The translations under genes and the position numbers were made by a program. A stretch of DNA of 44,475 bases from Gemmatimonadaceae bacterium (GTDB lineage Bacteria; Gemmatimonadota; Gemmatimonadetes; Gemmatimonadales; Gemmatimonadaceae). This document shows, one piece after another, positions 7,446 to 15,601 of the stretch. Numbering within the stretch: the stretch's first letter is position 1; the number at the start of each line of letters is the position of its first letter. The DNA lies in the NCBI GenBank assembly GCA_035633115.1, contig DASQFN010000120.1, positions 1 through 44,475 of the forward strand. The letters are read 5' to 3'. Under the pieces are notes generated by a model that did no database searches, was not told the origin of the DNA, and was given only the letters and a program-made list of their open reading frames with translations.

Positions 7446-9083
7446 ATGGTGAGCTGGTTGCGCAGGCGCGATCCGTGGGACACAGCTACGCTGATTCTCC
7501 TCGTTGTGGTCGCCGTAATAATGTTCCTCACGTTTCGCGACTACGGCGTCTCCTGGGACGAGGAGTTTTCCAGAACGCAGGGCACCGATTTCCTCAGGTG
7601 GTACACGTCCGGCTTTCGTGATTACTCGATCATGCGGACTCAGTTGGACGAGTACCTGTACGGCCACTTCTTCAACACGATATCCATACTCGTCTCCGAT
7701 CATTTGCCATTTGGCCCGTACGAGGGTGGCCATCTGGTAATCGCGATGACCGGGCTCCTCGGGATCTTCTTTGCCTACCGATTGGGCAGGCTTCTCGCCG
7801 GACCGATGGCGGGATTTCTTTCCGCATTGATCCTGACGCTCACACCGACGTACTTCGGCCACTCGTTCATCAATCCTAAGGACTTGCCATTTGCAGTCTT
7901 CTTTCTGGTGGCCGTGTACTATCTGGTTCGGCTCTACGACGAATTACCGGCCCCTCGAGCCCGAGCCGTCGTAGTCACTGGCATTGCGATTGGACTGGCT
8001 CTGGGCATTCGGGTTGGCGGAGTCATCCTGTTCGGATACTTGGTAGTGCTGGTCGGCTTGTGGTATCTGGTTCGGTACACTAGACAGCGCTCACTGAGAA
8101 CAGCCATCGTAGCGACCGACGTTCGCGACACGCTTGTGGCCATGATCCTGATCGTCGCGCTCGCCTGGGCGGTGATGCTGGTCTGGTGGCCATTCGCGCA
8201 GCTCGATCCGATCGCGAATCCGCTGGCGGGCATCCAGAAAAGTGCGAGCTACAGTAGCGCCAAGTGGACGAATTTATACCAGGGCACTTACACCCCGGCC
8301 GATTCTCTCCCTTGGCATTATCTGCCTGTCCTGTTTCTGGTCATGCTCCCGGAGTATTACGTCGTTGGAATGGTTGCCGGCATCGCTGGTCTCGTGATGC
8401 TGATGATTCATAATCGGCATGGTGACGGCAAAGTGAAAACGGACGCCGTCGCCAAGCTCTTGTTCTGCGTGTTCGCCGCACTCTTCCCGCTGGTTGTCGC
8501 ACTCGTGGTGCGCCCCGTCGTGTACGATGGGACGCGGCTGTTCCTATTCGTCATACCGCCGCTTGCCGTGCTTTCAGGAGTGGCCATATGGTGGCTTCTT
8601 TCGCGGGCGCTCCCGCCGATATCAAGGATGGCGGCAGCCTTGCTTCTCGTAGTCATTGCCGCGGCGACAATCATCGACATGGTAAGGCTCTACCCGTACG
8701 AGTACGCGTTCTTCAACCGGTCGTCTGGAGGAATTCGCGGGGCCTACGGCCGATTCGAGACAGAATACTGGGGAGTATCGTACAAGGAAGGGGTCGACTG
8801 GCTCAGCAAGAATTACAGGCCTGACGCTCCGCCTGCGTCGATTCGTGTCGGCAACACGAGCAACCCATTTCTCACAGGATACTATTTTTCCGCCGACCGA
8901 CCATCCACCCGGCGCTTTGTCCAGGTCGGACTCGACCAGAATCCGAACGTGATTCTCTCGATCACGCGGTGGAATCAACATCTCAACTATCCGGGCAGGG
9001 TATTGCACGTAGTCGAACGAATGGGAACGCCCTTGCTCTACGTGATCGAAACGAACCCTGCAATCGAGGCACCCTCGTCGTGA
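7446..9083 (+). CDS. GT39/PMT-like membrane glycosyltransferase
   Basis: 545 residues with about 10 membrane segments. The first periplasmic loop contains YGVSWDEEF (about residues 33-41), the acidic pair expected in GT-C enzymes of the PMT/ArnT family. LTPTYFGHSFINPKDLP lies in the next conserved loop. The C-terminal domain (about residues 430-545) is soluble. It follows the GT2 gene by 26 bp on the same strand. It converges with the metalloprotease gene 9 bp away, with no terminator visible between them. Confidence 0.75.
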   Translation: MVSWLRRRDPWDTATLILLVVVAVIMFLTFRDYGVSWDEEFSRTQGTDFLRWYTSGFRDYSIMRTQLDEYLYGHFFNTISILVSDHLPFGPYEGGHLVIAMTGLLGIFFAYRLGRLLAGPMAGFLSALILTLTPTYFGHSFINPKDLPFAVFFLVAVYYLVRLYDELPAPRARAVVVTGIAIGLALGIRVGGVILFGYLVVLVGLWYLVRYTRQRSLRTAIVATDVRDTLVAMILIVALAWAVMLVWWPFAQLDPIANPLAGIQKSASYSSAKWTNLYQGTYTPADSLPWHYLPVLFLVMLPEYYVVGMVAGIAGLVMLMIHNRHGDGKVKTDAVAKLLFCVFAALFPLVVALVVRPVVYDGTRLFLFVIPPLAVLSGVAIWWLLSRALPPISRMAAALLLVVIAAATIIDMVRLYPYEYAFFNRSSGGIRGAYGRFETEYWGVSYKEGVDWLSKNYRPDAPPASIRVGNTSNPFLTGYYFSADRPSTRRFVQVGLDQNPNVILSITRWNQHLNYPGRVLHVVERMGTPLLYVIETNPAIEAPSS

Positions 9084-9092
9084 GCGTTCCTG

Positions 9093-10406
9093 CTACTGCG
9101 GCTTCTCCTGCAGAATCACCTCGAAGTGCTGACGGGTCGCTCTTCCGTTTGCTGGCACCCCCAGATCGTCATCAGGACCCAGTATTACTTCAAGTACCTT
9201 GTATCCGTCTTCACCTCCATCCTCGAAGCTGCGGAAGTACGCGTCCTTGAATCCGAGTATGTGTCCGAACTCGTGAACGAGAGTGCCGTGCGCGATCGAA
9301 TGGGGCCCCAGAATGATGCTCCGTCCGAATAGGTAGGTAAGATTACCGCCGGTAGTGAGCACCGCGCCGTCAGGAGGGAACCGCTTGACGTGCTCGGGAA
9401 TTACAATGTGCGCTCCGTTCGCCGGCACTTCTCCATTCGGATATAGCTGCGAAGGCCGCACGCGGCGCACATCCAGCATCACCCGGAACTCGTCCTCGCC
9501 ATCCCGCACGTACCACCCATCCTCGATCGCGGCGCGTGCCGATTCGACGAAAGCAGAATCAACGATGTCGGTGTACAGGGGAACTGAAAGGATCCATTCG
9601 TGTGCACTCGGGTGATCGCGCCGCACAAAATCCGGAGTTGCTGATTTTCGAATTGCCTCAGCAATCCGCCGCGTGAGCGAGTCGGCCCGGGCCCGCAGCA
9701 TACTGTCGCGATGTTCCCCAGCATGTGACAACGAGTCCAGAAGCGCCTGACGTGTCACCACATCATCCTGGAGGATTCGAGCGTCCCTGTAGCGTTGCGT
9801 AAATCGCGCGATTTCGCTCTGCCACAGTCGATTGTACTGAACCGTGCTCGCCATCAGCTTCTGGCCGTCAACGAGCTTCTTGTACTCATCGACGATCAGC
9901 TGGTACTGGTTGCGTCGGGCGTCGCTATCCGCCCGCACCGCATTATCGAGCCTCGCTTCAAGAGCGGATAGCCGCTGCTCTCCGCGACTGACCATGCTGT
10001 CGGTGCGGCTCCAGCTAAAGGGGGAGAGCGTAAAACGTGAAGCGCTTCGGGCCGGGGGCGGATCCGCCTTCAGGATCGGCAGTATCTGATAGCCGAAGGG
10101 AACGGGCGCCGGCGGCATGATCGCCTGCCGAAGCTCGGGTGCGTCCTTGTCCAGTGTTGAGCCGAACGTGTTGAAGAAGCGCTCCAACCGTTCCCGATGG
10201 ACTTGATACCGCTGCTCCACTTCATCACCGCGGCGAAGATAGGGCGCGCGCGCTAGGGTGGTTGGCGTCGCCGCGGATGGCGTGCCATCAGTTTGCGCGG
10301 AAGCCTCCGCAGCTGTCACGGGTATCAACCACAGAACCACTATGCGTGCGCGATGACAGCTTCTACCGCACCTCGATCGCAATGGCTCAGGGCTGATGGT
10401 CAGCAC
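9093..10406 (-). CDS. secreted metzincin-like zinc metalloprotease
   Basis: 437 residues from a proposed GTG at 10406 that overlaps the upstream stop (GTGCTGA). This start gives an n-region rich in Arg, a hydrophobic core IVVLWLIPVTA and an AEASA cleavage site. A longer open frame to 10616 lacks any signal and overlaps the neighbour. A central region of about 130 residues is rich in charged helices and may form a coiled coil (residues 110-230). The active site is HEFGHILGFKD near residue 379: HExxH plus GxxD as third ligand, the metzincin pattern with Asp instead of His. Residues 250-370 do not resemble a family I know. Substrate unknown. Confidence 0.7.
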   Translation of the reverse strand: MLTISPEPLRSRCGRSCHRARIVVLWLIPVTAAEASAQTDGTPSAATPTTLARAPYLRRGDEVEQRYQVHRERLERFFNTFGSTLDKDAPELRQAIMPPAPVPFGYQILPILKADPPPARSASRFTLSPFSWSRTDSMVSRGEQRLSALEARLDNAVRADSDARRNQYQLIVDEYKKLVDGQKLMASTVQYNRLWQSEIARFTQRYRDARILQDDVVTRQALLDSLSHAGEHRDSMLRARADSLTRRIAEAIRKSATPDFVRRDHPSAHEWILSVPLYTDIVDSAFVESARAAIEDGWYVRDGEDEFRVMLDVRRVRPSQLYPNGEVPANGAHIVIPEHVKRFPPDGAVLTTGGNLTYLFGRSIILGPHSIAHGTLVHEFGHILGFKDAYFRSFEDGGEDGYKVLEVILGPDDDLGVPANGRATRQHFEVILQEKPQ

Positions 10407-12010
10407 GAAGGTGGGATCTCGAACACGTTGTAGTTCTCGTTGATCATTGCGCCGAACGACGAGAATACGAGCTTTCCTCTGTCGAAGAGCCTTGAACGCT
10501 CTGCATCGTTCCACCTGAACACGGCCGGCGGATAATTGACGGGCGTTTGGCCTGCGGGGTCGGTGAGCAGGTTGTATGGTCCGATCGCCAGCAGAACCGG
10601 CTGACCATTGGCGCATGCCAGGCTATCAGCCAGATCAACCAGCTCTCCGAGCCCGAGGTTTAGCTTGCGGCGAATACCACGATCAAAATGGGCGCGATAG
10701 TCGAAGTTTCGCTGCCGCGGCATAAACACTCGGTTCCCGACATAATAGGGCATCGGTTCCATCATGAAGTCGGGCTCGCCTGCAAGAATAGCATTCCGGA
10801 GGTGGGGACTCTGGCGGATGAAGGCTGCGAATGCTTTGCTCGATGACACGGGTCGGTCTATCTCGCTTTTCGCTATCCAAGGCAGCGCCGCGGTCTGTAC
10901 GACGAGAAGCGGGATCAATCCAAGCGGAATCGAGCTAGCGCGCTCGGGCGCGTTGCGACGCTGTGCTTCCGCGGTCGCGATCCAACACAAGGAGATCAGT
11001 ATGAACGCGAGGAATCCCTCGTGTCTGAGCCCTCCTCCATAAACCAGACGGAATAGCACCTCGAAGCCAAACACCGCCAGGATCGCCGCGGTGAGGCACG
11101 GGAGATTTCGGCGTAGTGACCACGCGATAGAGGCAAGTGCAATATCGACAATTACACGAGACGCGAGCTCCGGGTTCATACCAACACTCGCCCACGGAAT
11201 CTGTTCGGCAGCCGCGATGTTCGTGCCTCCCCATCCCATGAGAGCCAAGCCAGGATCCGAAAGAATCGTCGCGAGAACATCGGTCACGCGCAGCTGGCCA
11301 ACCGAGAATGCGTACGACATCTCAGGCGGCGGATGGGCGCTCCATAAACCGAAGGCCGCTCCGCCAACGGCGATACAAATCGCTGCGACCGACGACCTGG
11401 TCAGGAGGAAGGGCCTGTGGGCCGGGTTGAAAAAATCCATCAGCCACACCAGCAGGAGCAGAAGACTGGCGACGGCAGCATGGACGCTTGTATTAGCGAG
11501 CAGCAGGAGGATAATGCCAAGTCGAGTCGGCTGTCTCTTTCTGGTTGAAAAAAAGATGCAGGCCGCGAACATTAGCAGAATGCCGAGGCCATAATTGCGC
11601 GACATCACACTGTATTCGTATCCGAGGAACGCGCCGAAGATTGCGAGAACTCGCATCCAGAACGGGAATGGAGCAAACCGCAACATCAGAAATGCAGCCG
11701 CTGCGGCAATCGCGAGAGATGCGACCGGCAGGACGAGCGTCGAATGGGTCAGGCCGTATCCAATCCGCAGTATCGCGTACCAAAGGATCGGATGTCCGTC
11801 CTCCTGGCTGTCGTGCAAGAGCTGCAACCAGGACCCGGCATTCGTCGCGACCGAAAAAGCACGGACCTCATCACGCCACATCTCGTGCTGCGTAGAGACG
11901 GCTGCGGTAAATGCGACAAACGCGACGAGCCACGGCCTCCAGTCGTGCTTGTGTGGATCGGTCAGGGCTTGTGGTTGGGTCAAGAACCGCGGCCGACTGG
12001 TTGGGGGCAT
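10400..12010 (-). CDS. GT39-like polytopic membrane protein
   Basis: 536 residues, about 10-11 membrane segments. HEMWRDEVRAFSVA at about residues 41-54 supplies the acidic pair of the first GT-C loop, followed by HDSQEDGHPILWY. MSRNYGLGILL is a second conserved loop. The C-terminal 120 residues are soluble. It shares only the fold pattern with the GT39-like protein at 7446, so the two probably have different acceptors. The downstream protease gene overlaps its stop, so the two are co-translated. Confidence 0.7.
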   Translation of the reverse strand: MPPTSRPRFLTQPQALTDPHKHDWRPWLVAFVAFTAAVSTQHEMWRDEVRAFSVATNAGSWLQLLHDSQEDGHPILWYAILRIGYGLTHSTLVLPVASLAIAAAAAFLMLRFAPFPFWMRVLAIFGAFLGYEYSVMSRNYGLGILLMFAACIFFSTRKRQPTRLGIILLLLANTSVHAAVASLLLLLVWLMDFFNPAHRPFLLTRSSVAAICIAVGGAAFGLWSAHPPPEMSYAFSVGQLRVTDVLATILSDPGLALMGWGGTNIAAAEQIPWASVGMNPELASRVIVDIALASIAWSLRRNLPCLTAAILAVFGFEVLFRLVYGGGLRHEGFLAFILISLCWIATAEAQRRNAPERASSIPLGLIPLLVVQTAALPWIAKSEIDRPVSSSKAFAAFIRQSPHLRNAILAGEPDFMMEPMPYYVGNRVFMPRQRNFDYRAHFDRGIRRKLNLGLGELVDLADSLACANGQPVLLAIGPYNLLTDPAGQTPVNYPPAVFRWNDAERSRLFDRGKLVFSSFGAMINENYNVFEIPPSC

Positions 12011-12076
12011 GAAATCTGGACACCAGAGGCACCCGTGCGCCAGAATACCCCATGCCGTGGAACCGATGAGACAGCG

Positions 12077-12379
12077 ATGACTTCAGCCCCTATCCCGATG
12101 CGGCTGTCGCTGATCGTGCCGATATACAACGAAGAGGCGGCGATCGACGAGCTCCGAACACGGCTTGTCCGGTGCTGGACCCGCTCGGGACGTTCGAGGT
12201 CATCCTCATAAACGACGGCAGCAAGGATCGCTCGGCCGAAATGCTCGACGAACTTTGCGCGAGCGACCCGCGATTCACCGCTCTCCACTTTTCCCGCAAC
12301 TTCGGCCACCAGGCAGCAGTAACCGCGGGGTTGCATGCATCGACGGGCGAGTGCGCGGTGATCATCGACGCGGATCTCT
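12077..12379 (+). pseudogene. GT2 glycosyltransferase remnant
   Basis: The beginning reads LSLIVPIYNEEAAIDELRTR in one frame. After a lost base at about 12169-12171 (CTTGTCCGG where CTTGTCCCGG would restore the frame) it continues as VLDPLGTFEVILINDGSKD, then FSRNFGHQAAVTAGL and ASTGECAVIIDADL. The typical GT2 sequence would continue with QDPPE but stops matching at about 12379. So there are two lesions, a frameshift and loss of everything after the first third. It is divergent from the GT39-like gene. Confidence 0.75.
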
Positions 12380-12584
12380 TCCAGAGGGGGATTAAGCCCT
12401 TTCTAAAGGTCGGAATCGGGGCGCGGACCGCGTGCCCGGACCACCTCTTGCAGACATCCGGGCCGGGCCTGAATTTCACCGTGGCAGGGGATGGACTTTC
12501 ACGGCTCGCCGCTCGAAGTCAGCCGTCCGCTGGCGCCCATCTGGACAAGCATGGGCTCCCTTGCGTATTTCCAATTAACTGCGG

Positions 12585-12611
12585 CGGCCTCTCTCGAGAG
12601 GCCGTCTTTTC
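12585..12611 (+). terminator. intrinsic terminator
   Basis: CGGCCTCT (12585-12592) and AGAGGCCG (12597-12604) form a perfect 8-bp stem with a CTCG loop, followed by TCTTTT. It presumably ended the now broken GT2 gene and isolates the LuxR gene that starts at 12703. Confidence 0.8.
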
Positions 12612-12702
12612 GTCCAGAACCGTTGCGTCCCTTCTCCTGCATTCGTCAATCATGGCACCAGGGCATTCCCGACGCATCGCGCAACAATCGAAACAGGATA
12701 AA

Positions 12703-13857
12703 ATGAGCAGCGTCACACGGCCCCTGCTGTCCCGGCTGCCGTCCGAGGAAATCACGCCCATCGGCTTCACCCAGCGCGAGCAGGACGCGCTGCGCGCAGC
12801 CTTTGCCGTGCTGCTCTCACCACTCGATTCGATCAATGCACAAACCTGGCGCGGCGAAGTCGGCCGGATCCTCTGCGACCTGCTCGGCGCCGACCGCGCC
12901 TCGTTCCAGCTCGAGATGCCCGGCATCCCGCGGCTCTACAGCGAGGACTATCCTCAGGCGACACTCGATGCTTACGTCGACTACTACAAGGACATTGACA
13001 TCGGCCGGCACCGCCGCGATGCACTGGGCGCCGAAGTTTGGAACCGCTGGCTCCTGCACGGACGCGACCTGCGCAGCTTCTGGGAGAGCGAGATCCACCA
13101 CGACTTCCTGGTCCCGAATCGCATTCTCGATTCGATGGGACTGACGGTGAAAGTTCGCGGCGCATCGATGCCCGCCACTCTGTTCTTCCACCGCGACAAG
13201 CCCGGCACTGCGGAGTTCAGCGAGCGCGGAATCGCTCTGCTCTCGATGCTGCTGCCCGCGTTCAAGGCGGGTGTCCGCGACATCGTCCGTTACTCGCACC
13301 AGCGCCAGAGTCTCACGACTCACCTCGACGAGCTCACAACCGGAATCAGGATCTGCGATTTCGACGGATCGACGGTGCACCAGAATCCAGCGTTCACGAC
13401 TGCGCTCGCCGCGGAAGAATCTCCCAAGCGATTGGAGAGAGCAATCAGCGAGATCATCACGACACTCGTTCAGCTGTCGGGCGAGCCGAGCGACATCGGC
13501 GCCGCGCTGGCAGGCGACCGTATCACGCAGGAGATCCATACCAATACCGCGAGCTACCAGCTTCGAGGGACCTTCCTCGGCCGAGAGCTGCTCGGCGCCG
13601 AGCGACGGATTGCGATCTCGCTCGAGCGGCTCGCGCCCGACACGCCGCTATCCGACAGCACACTGCAGGCGCGCTTCAAGCTGACGCCGAGGGAGCTGGA
13701 GATCGCGCGCCGGCTGTCGCAGGGACAGTCGACCAGGGACGTTGCGCACGCCTGCGGCATCAGCATCCACACCACGCGACGGCACACCGAGAGGATCTTC
13801 AACAAGCTCGGCGTGAGGAACCGCTCGCAGCTGGGGCCCAGGCTGAGGGGCGAGTAG
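12703..13857 (+). CDS. LuxR-type regulator with unknown N-terminal sensor domain
   Basis: 384 residues from ATG 12703, preceded by CAGGA. The open frame runs on upstream to 12172 but crosses a terminator and the GT2 remnant, so the ATG is preferred. The last 65 residues are a GerE/LuxR helix-turn-helix (LTPRELEIARRLSQGQS, then HACGISIHTTRRHTERIF). The N-terminal 300 residues are not a receiver domain and have no phosphorylation Asp motif. They include SFQLEMPGIPRLYSEDYPQ and LGAEVWNRWLLHGR and may be a GAF- or PAS-like ligand sensor. A paralogue follows 306 bp downstream. Confidence 0.75.
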   Translation: MSSVTRPLLSRLPSEEITPIGFTQREQDALRAAFAVLLSPLDSINAQTWRGEVGRILCDLLGADRASFQLEMPGIPRLYSEDYPQATLDAYVDYYKDIDIGRHRRDALGAEVWNRWLLHGRDLRSFWESEIHHDFLVPNRILDSMGLTVKVRGASMPATLFFHRDKPGTAEFSERGIALLSMLLPAFKAGVRDIVRYSHQRQSLTTHLDELTTGIRICDFDGSTVHQNPAFTTALAAEESPKRLERAISEIITTLVQLSGEPSDIGAALAGDRITQEIHTNTASYQLRGTFLGRELLGAERRIAISLERLAPDTPLSDSTLQARFKLTPRELEIARRLSQGQSTRDVAHACGISIHTTRRHTERIFNKLGVRNRSQLGPRLRGE

Positions 13858-14163
13858 AGCGGACGCTTCCGGTAGCCGGCCAGCGGTAACCGGCGACCGG
13901 CAGCCGAGGCCCGGAGGTCGGCATCTTGGCCCCCGCGGCCGGTGATTTCAAACCGATGGGCGCTTTAGGCCCCGCGGCAACCATCTTGCTCTCCTGCGGG
14001 CTGCTGGGCCGGGAAAGGTCTGGAAATAATCCAAGAGGATGCTTACAATAGGATTCCTCCCCGACTACCCCTGGCCACGGTTGGCTTCGTGTCCAGTGTC
14101 GTTGCATCTCATGTAATCCGGGCGTCGTTGTTCTGGAAAGTTGCGGCACCGAACCGAGAGCGG
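13858..14163. other. 306-bp spacer between LuxR paralogues, repeat-rich
   Basis: No gene. The first 50 bases are an array of CCGGTAGCCGG / GGTAACCGG / CGACCGG motifs, similar to those at 15333 and 35354. Next comes a GC-rich stretch with imperfect tandem CCCCGCGGC units about 60 bp apart. The last 150 bp are less GC-rich (AAATAATCCAAGAGG, TTACAATAGG) and presumably carry the promoter of the second LuxR gene, but no clear hexamers can be assigned. Confidence 0.5.
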
Positions 14164-15330
14164 ATGACCCACGCGAGTAGCGAGTGGAGAAAAATCAGAA
14201 GAGAGCCGGAGCGGGAGACTGAAAGTCCTCAAGTCCCGCTCAACCCTCGCGCGCAGACTGCGCTGCAGTCGGCGCTTGCCGTGCTTCTCTCACCGCTCGA
14301 CGCGGTCGACGCCAACGCCTGGCGTGGCGATGTAGCACGCACGCTCTGCGAGCTGCTCGGCGCGGACAAGGCATCGTTCGAGCTGGAGATGCCCAAGATT
14401 TCGCAGATGTACAGCGAGGACTACCCGCAGGCGACGCTCGACGCGTACATGCAGCATTACCGGGCGATCGACACCGGGCGCATCCAACGCGAGAAGCTCG
14501 GTCTAGAGGTGTGGAACCGCCAGCTGCTGCACGGCCGGGCGCTTCCGGATTTCTACAAGAGCGAGATTCACCGCGGGTTTCTGGTGCCCAACGGAATTCG
14601 TGATTCGATGGGCCTCACTGTCGAGGTGCCGGGTCTCCCCAAACCCGCGACGCTTTTCTTCCATAAGGAGCGGACGGGCACGACTCAGTTCGGTGTTCGC
14701 GGGCTCGCGTTCCTCGGCTTGCTGCTTCCAGCCTTCAAGGCGGGCGTCCGCGATCTCGTGCGCTACTCGCACCAGCGCGTGAGCCTGTCGAGCCACCTCG
14801 ACTCGCTGATCGAAGGCATACGAATCGTGGATCTGGAGGGACGGGCCATTCACCAGAACCCGTCGTTCACCGCGACTGTCACCGGCAAGCCCGTCGAGCC
14901 CGAAGCCGAGGCGGCAATTGCGGAGATCGTCGCCGAGCTGGGCACGTTGACTCGCGACCGTCACGGGAACGTCATGGCTCTTGCCGGGGCTCAGGTCAGG
15001 CGTGAGATCGTCACCCCGACGTCGAGCTATGAGCTCCGCGGGAGCTTTCTGGGGCGCGAGCTGCTGGGAGCCGAAGTCCGGGTGGCGATCTCGCTGCAGC
15101 TGATCATCTCGCCCGCCGGGCTGTCCGACGAGGCGTTGCAGAAGAGGTTCGGGTTGTCGGAGCGCGAGATTCAGGTTGCGCGCTGCCTTGCGCGCGGGGA
15201 ATCGACGAAGGAGATCGCGCTGTCGTGCGGCATGAGCCCGCATACTGCCCGGCGGCACACCGAGAAGATCTTCGTGAAGATGGGAGTTCGGAACCGGTCG
15301 CACATCGGGCCACGGCTTCGGGGCGAGTAA
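14164..15330 (+). CDS. LuxR-type regulator, paralogue of the preceding one
   Basis: 388 residues from ATG 14164; an in-frame GTG at 14089 would add 25 residues that have no counterpart in the sister protein. The two align without large gaps from LLSPLD onward. They share YSEDYPQATLDAY, EVWNR-LLHGR, FLVPN, DSMGLTV and RELLGAE in the sensor part, and the same C-terminal HTH ending NRS-(Q/H)-(L/I)GPRLRGE. Conservation of both the sensor and the DNA-reading helix after a tandem duplication suggests related ligands and related targets. No typical autoinducer synthase is nearby. Confidence 0.75.
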   Translation: MTHASSEWRKIRREPERETESPQVPLNPRAQTALQSALAVLLSPLDAVDANAWRGDVARTLCELLGADKASFELEMPKISQMYSEDYPQATLDAYMQHYRAIDTGRIQREKLGLEVWNRQLLHGRALPDFYKSEIHRGFLVPNGIRDSMGLTVEVPGLPKPATLFFHKERTGTTQFGVRGLAFLGLLLPAFKAGVRDLVRYSHQRVSLSSHLDSLIEGIRIVDLEGRAIHQNPSFTATVTGKPVEPEAEAAIAEIVAELGTLTRDRHGNVMALAGAQVRREIVTPTSSYELRGSFLGRELLGAEVRVAISLQLIISPAGLSDEALQKRFGLSEREIQVARCLARGESTKEIALSCGMSPHTARRHTEKIFVKMGVRNRSHIGPRLRGE

Positions 15331-15508
15331 GCTCCCCGGTCACCGGTAGTCCGTTACCCGTATCCGTACCAGTTGGCCGTTACCTGCTCGCAGTTCCTGC
15401 TTGCAGCTCCCCGCTGCGTGCCAACCCCCAGAGCTACCCGCGCCGGCTTCCAGCCTAAGTCTGTGTGGGACAGCGAATTAGGGGTTACTGTCCAATTCCA
15501 AAGTTTAG

Positions 15509-15540
15509 GTTTATAAAGTAAAATACTTCTCTTTATAAAC
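15509..15540. promoter_or_regulatory. AT-rich perfect palindrome before the ATPase gene
   Basis: GTTTATAAAG (15509-15518) and CTTTATAAAC (15531-15540) are perfect inverted copies separated by 12 bases, in an AT-rich island within GC-rich DNA, about 60 bp before the ATPase start. It looks like an operator of a dimeric regulator. The spacer itself contains AAGTA/TACTT, so an RNA hairpin is also possible. Confidence 0.6.
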
Positions 15541-15601
15541 TTCCACGAATTACATTATAACCTGTGCCGCAATACAGCGCACCCGTCCCGCGGCCGGTAA
15601 T

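Noticed and set aside
9844-10089. Plus-strand frame inside the protease gene
   Set aside because: Antisense shadow of a high-GC gene without recognisable motifs.
12172-13857. 561-residue GT2-LuxR fusion protein
   Set aside because: The frame is open, but it crosses a strong terminator and the GT2 part is truncated. ATG 12703 has a ribosome site and matches the paralogue.
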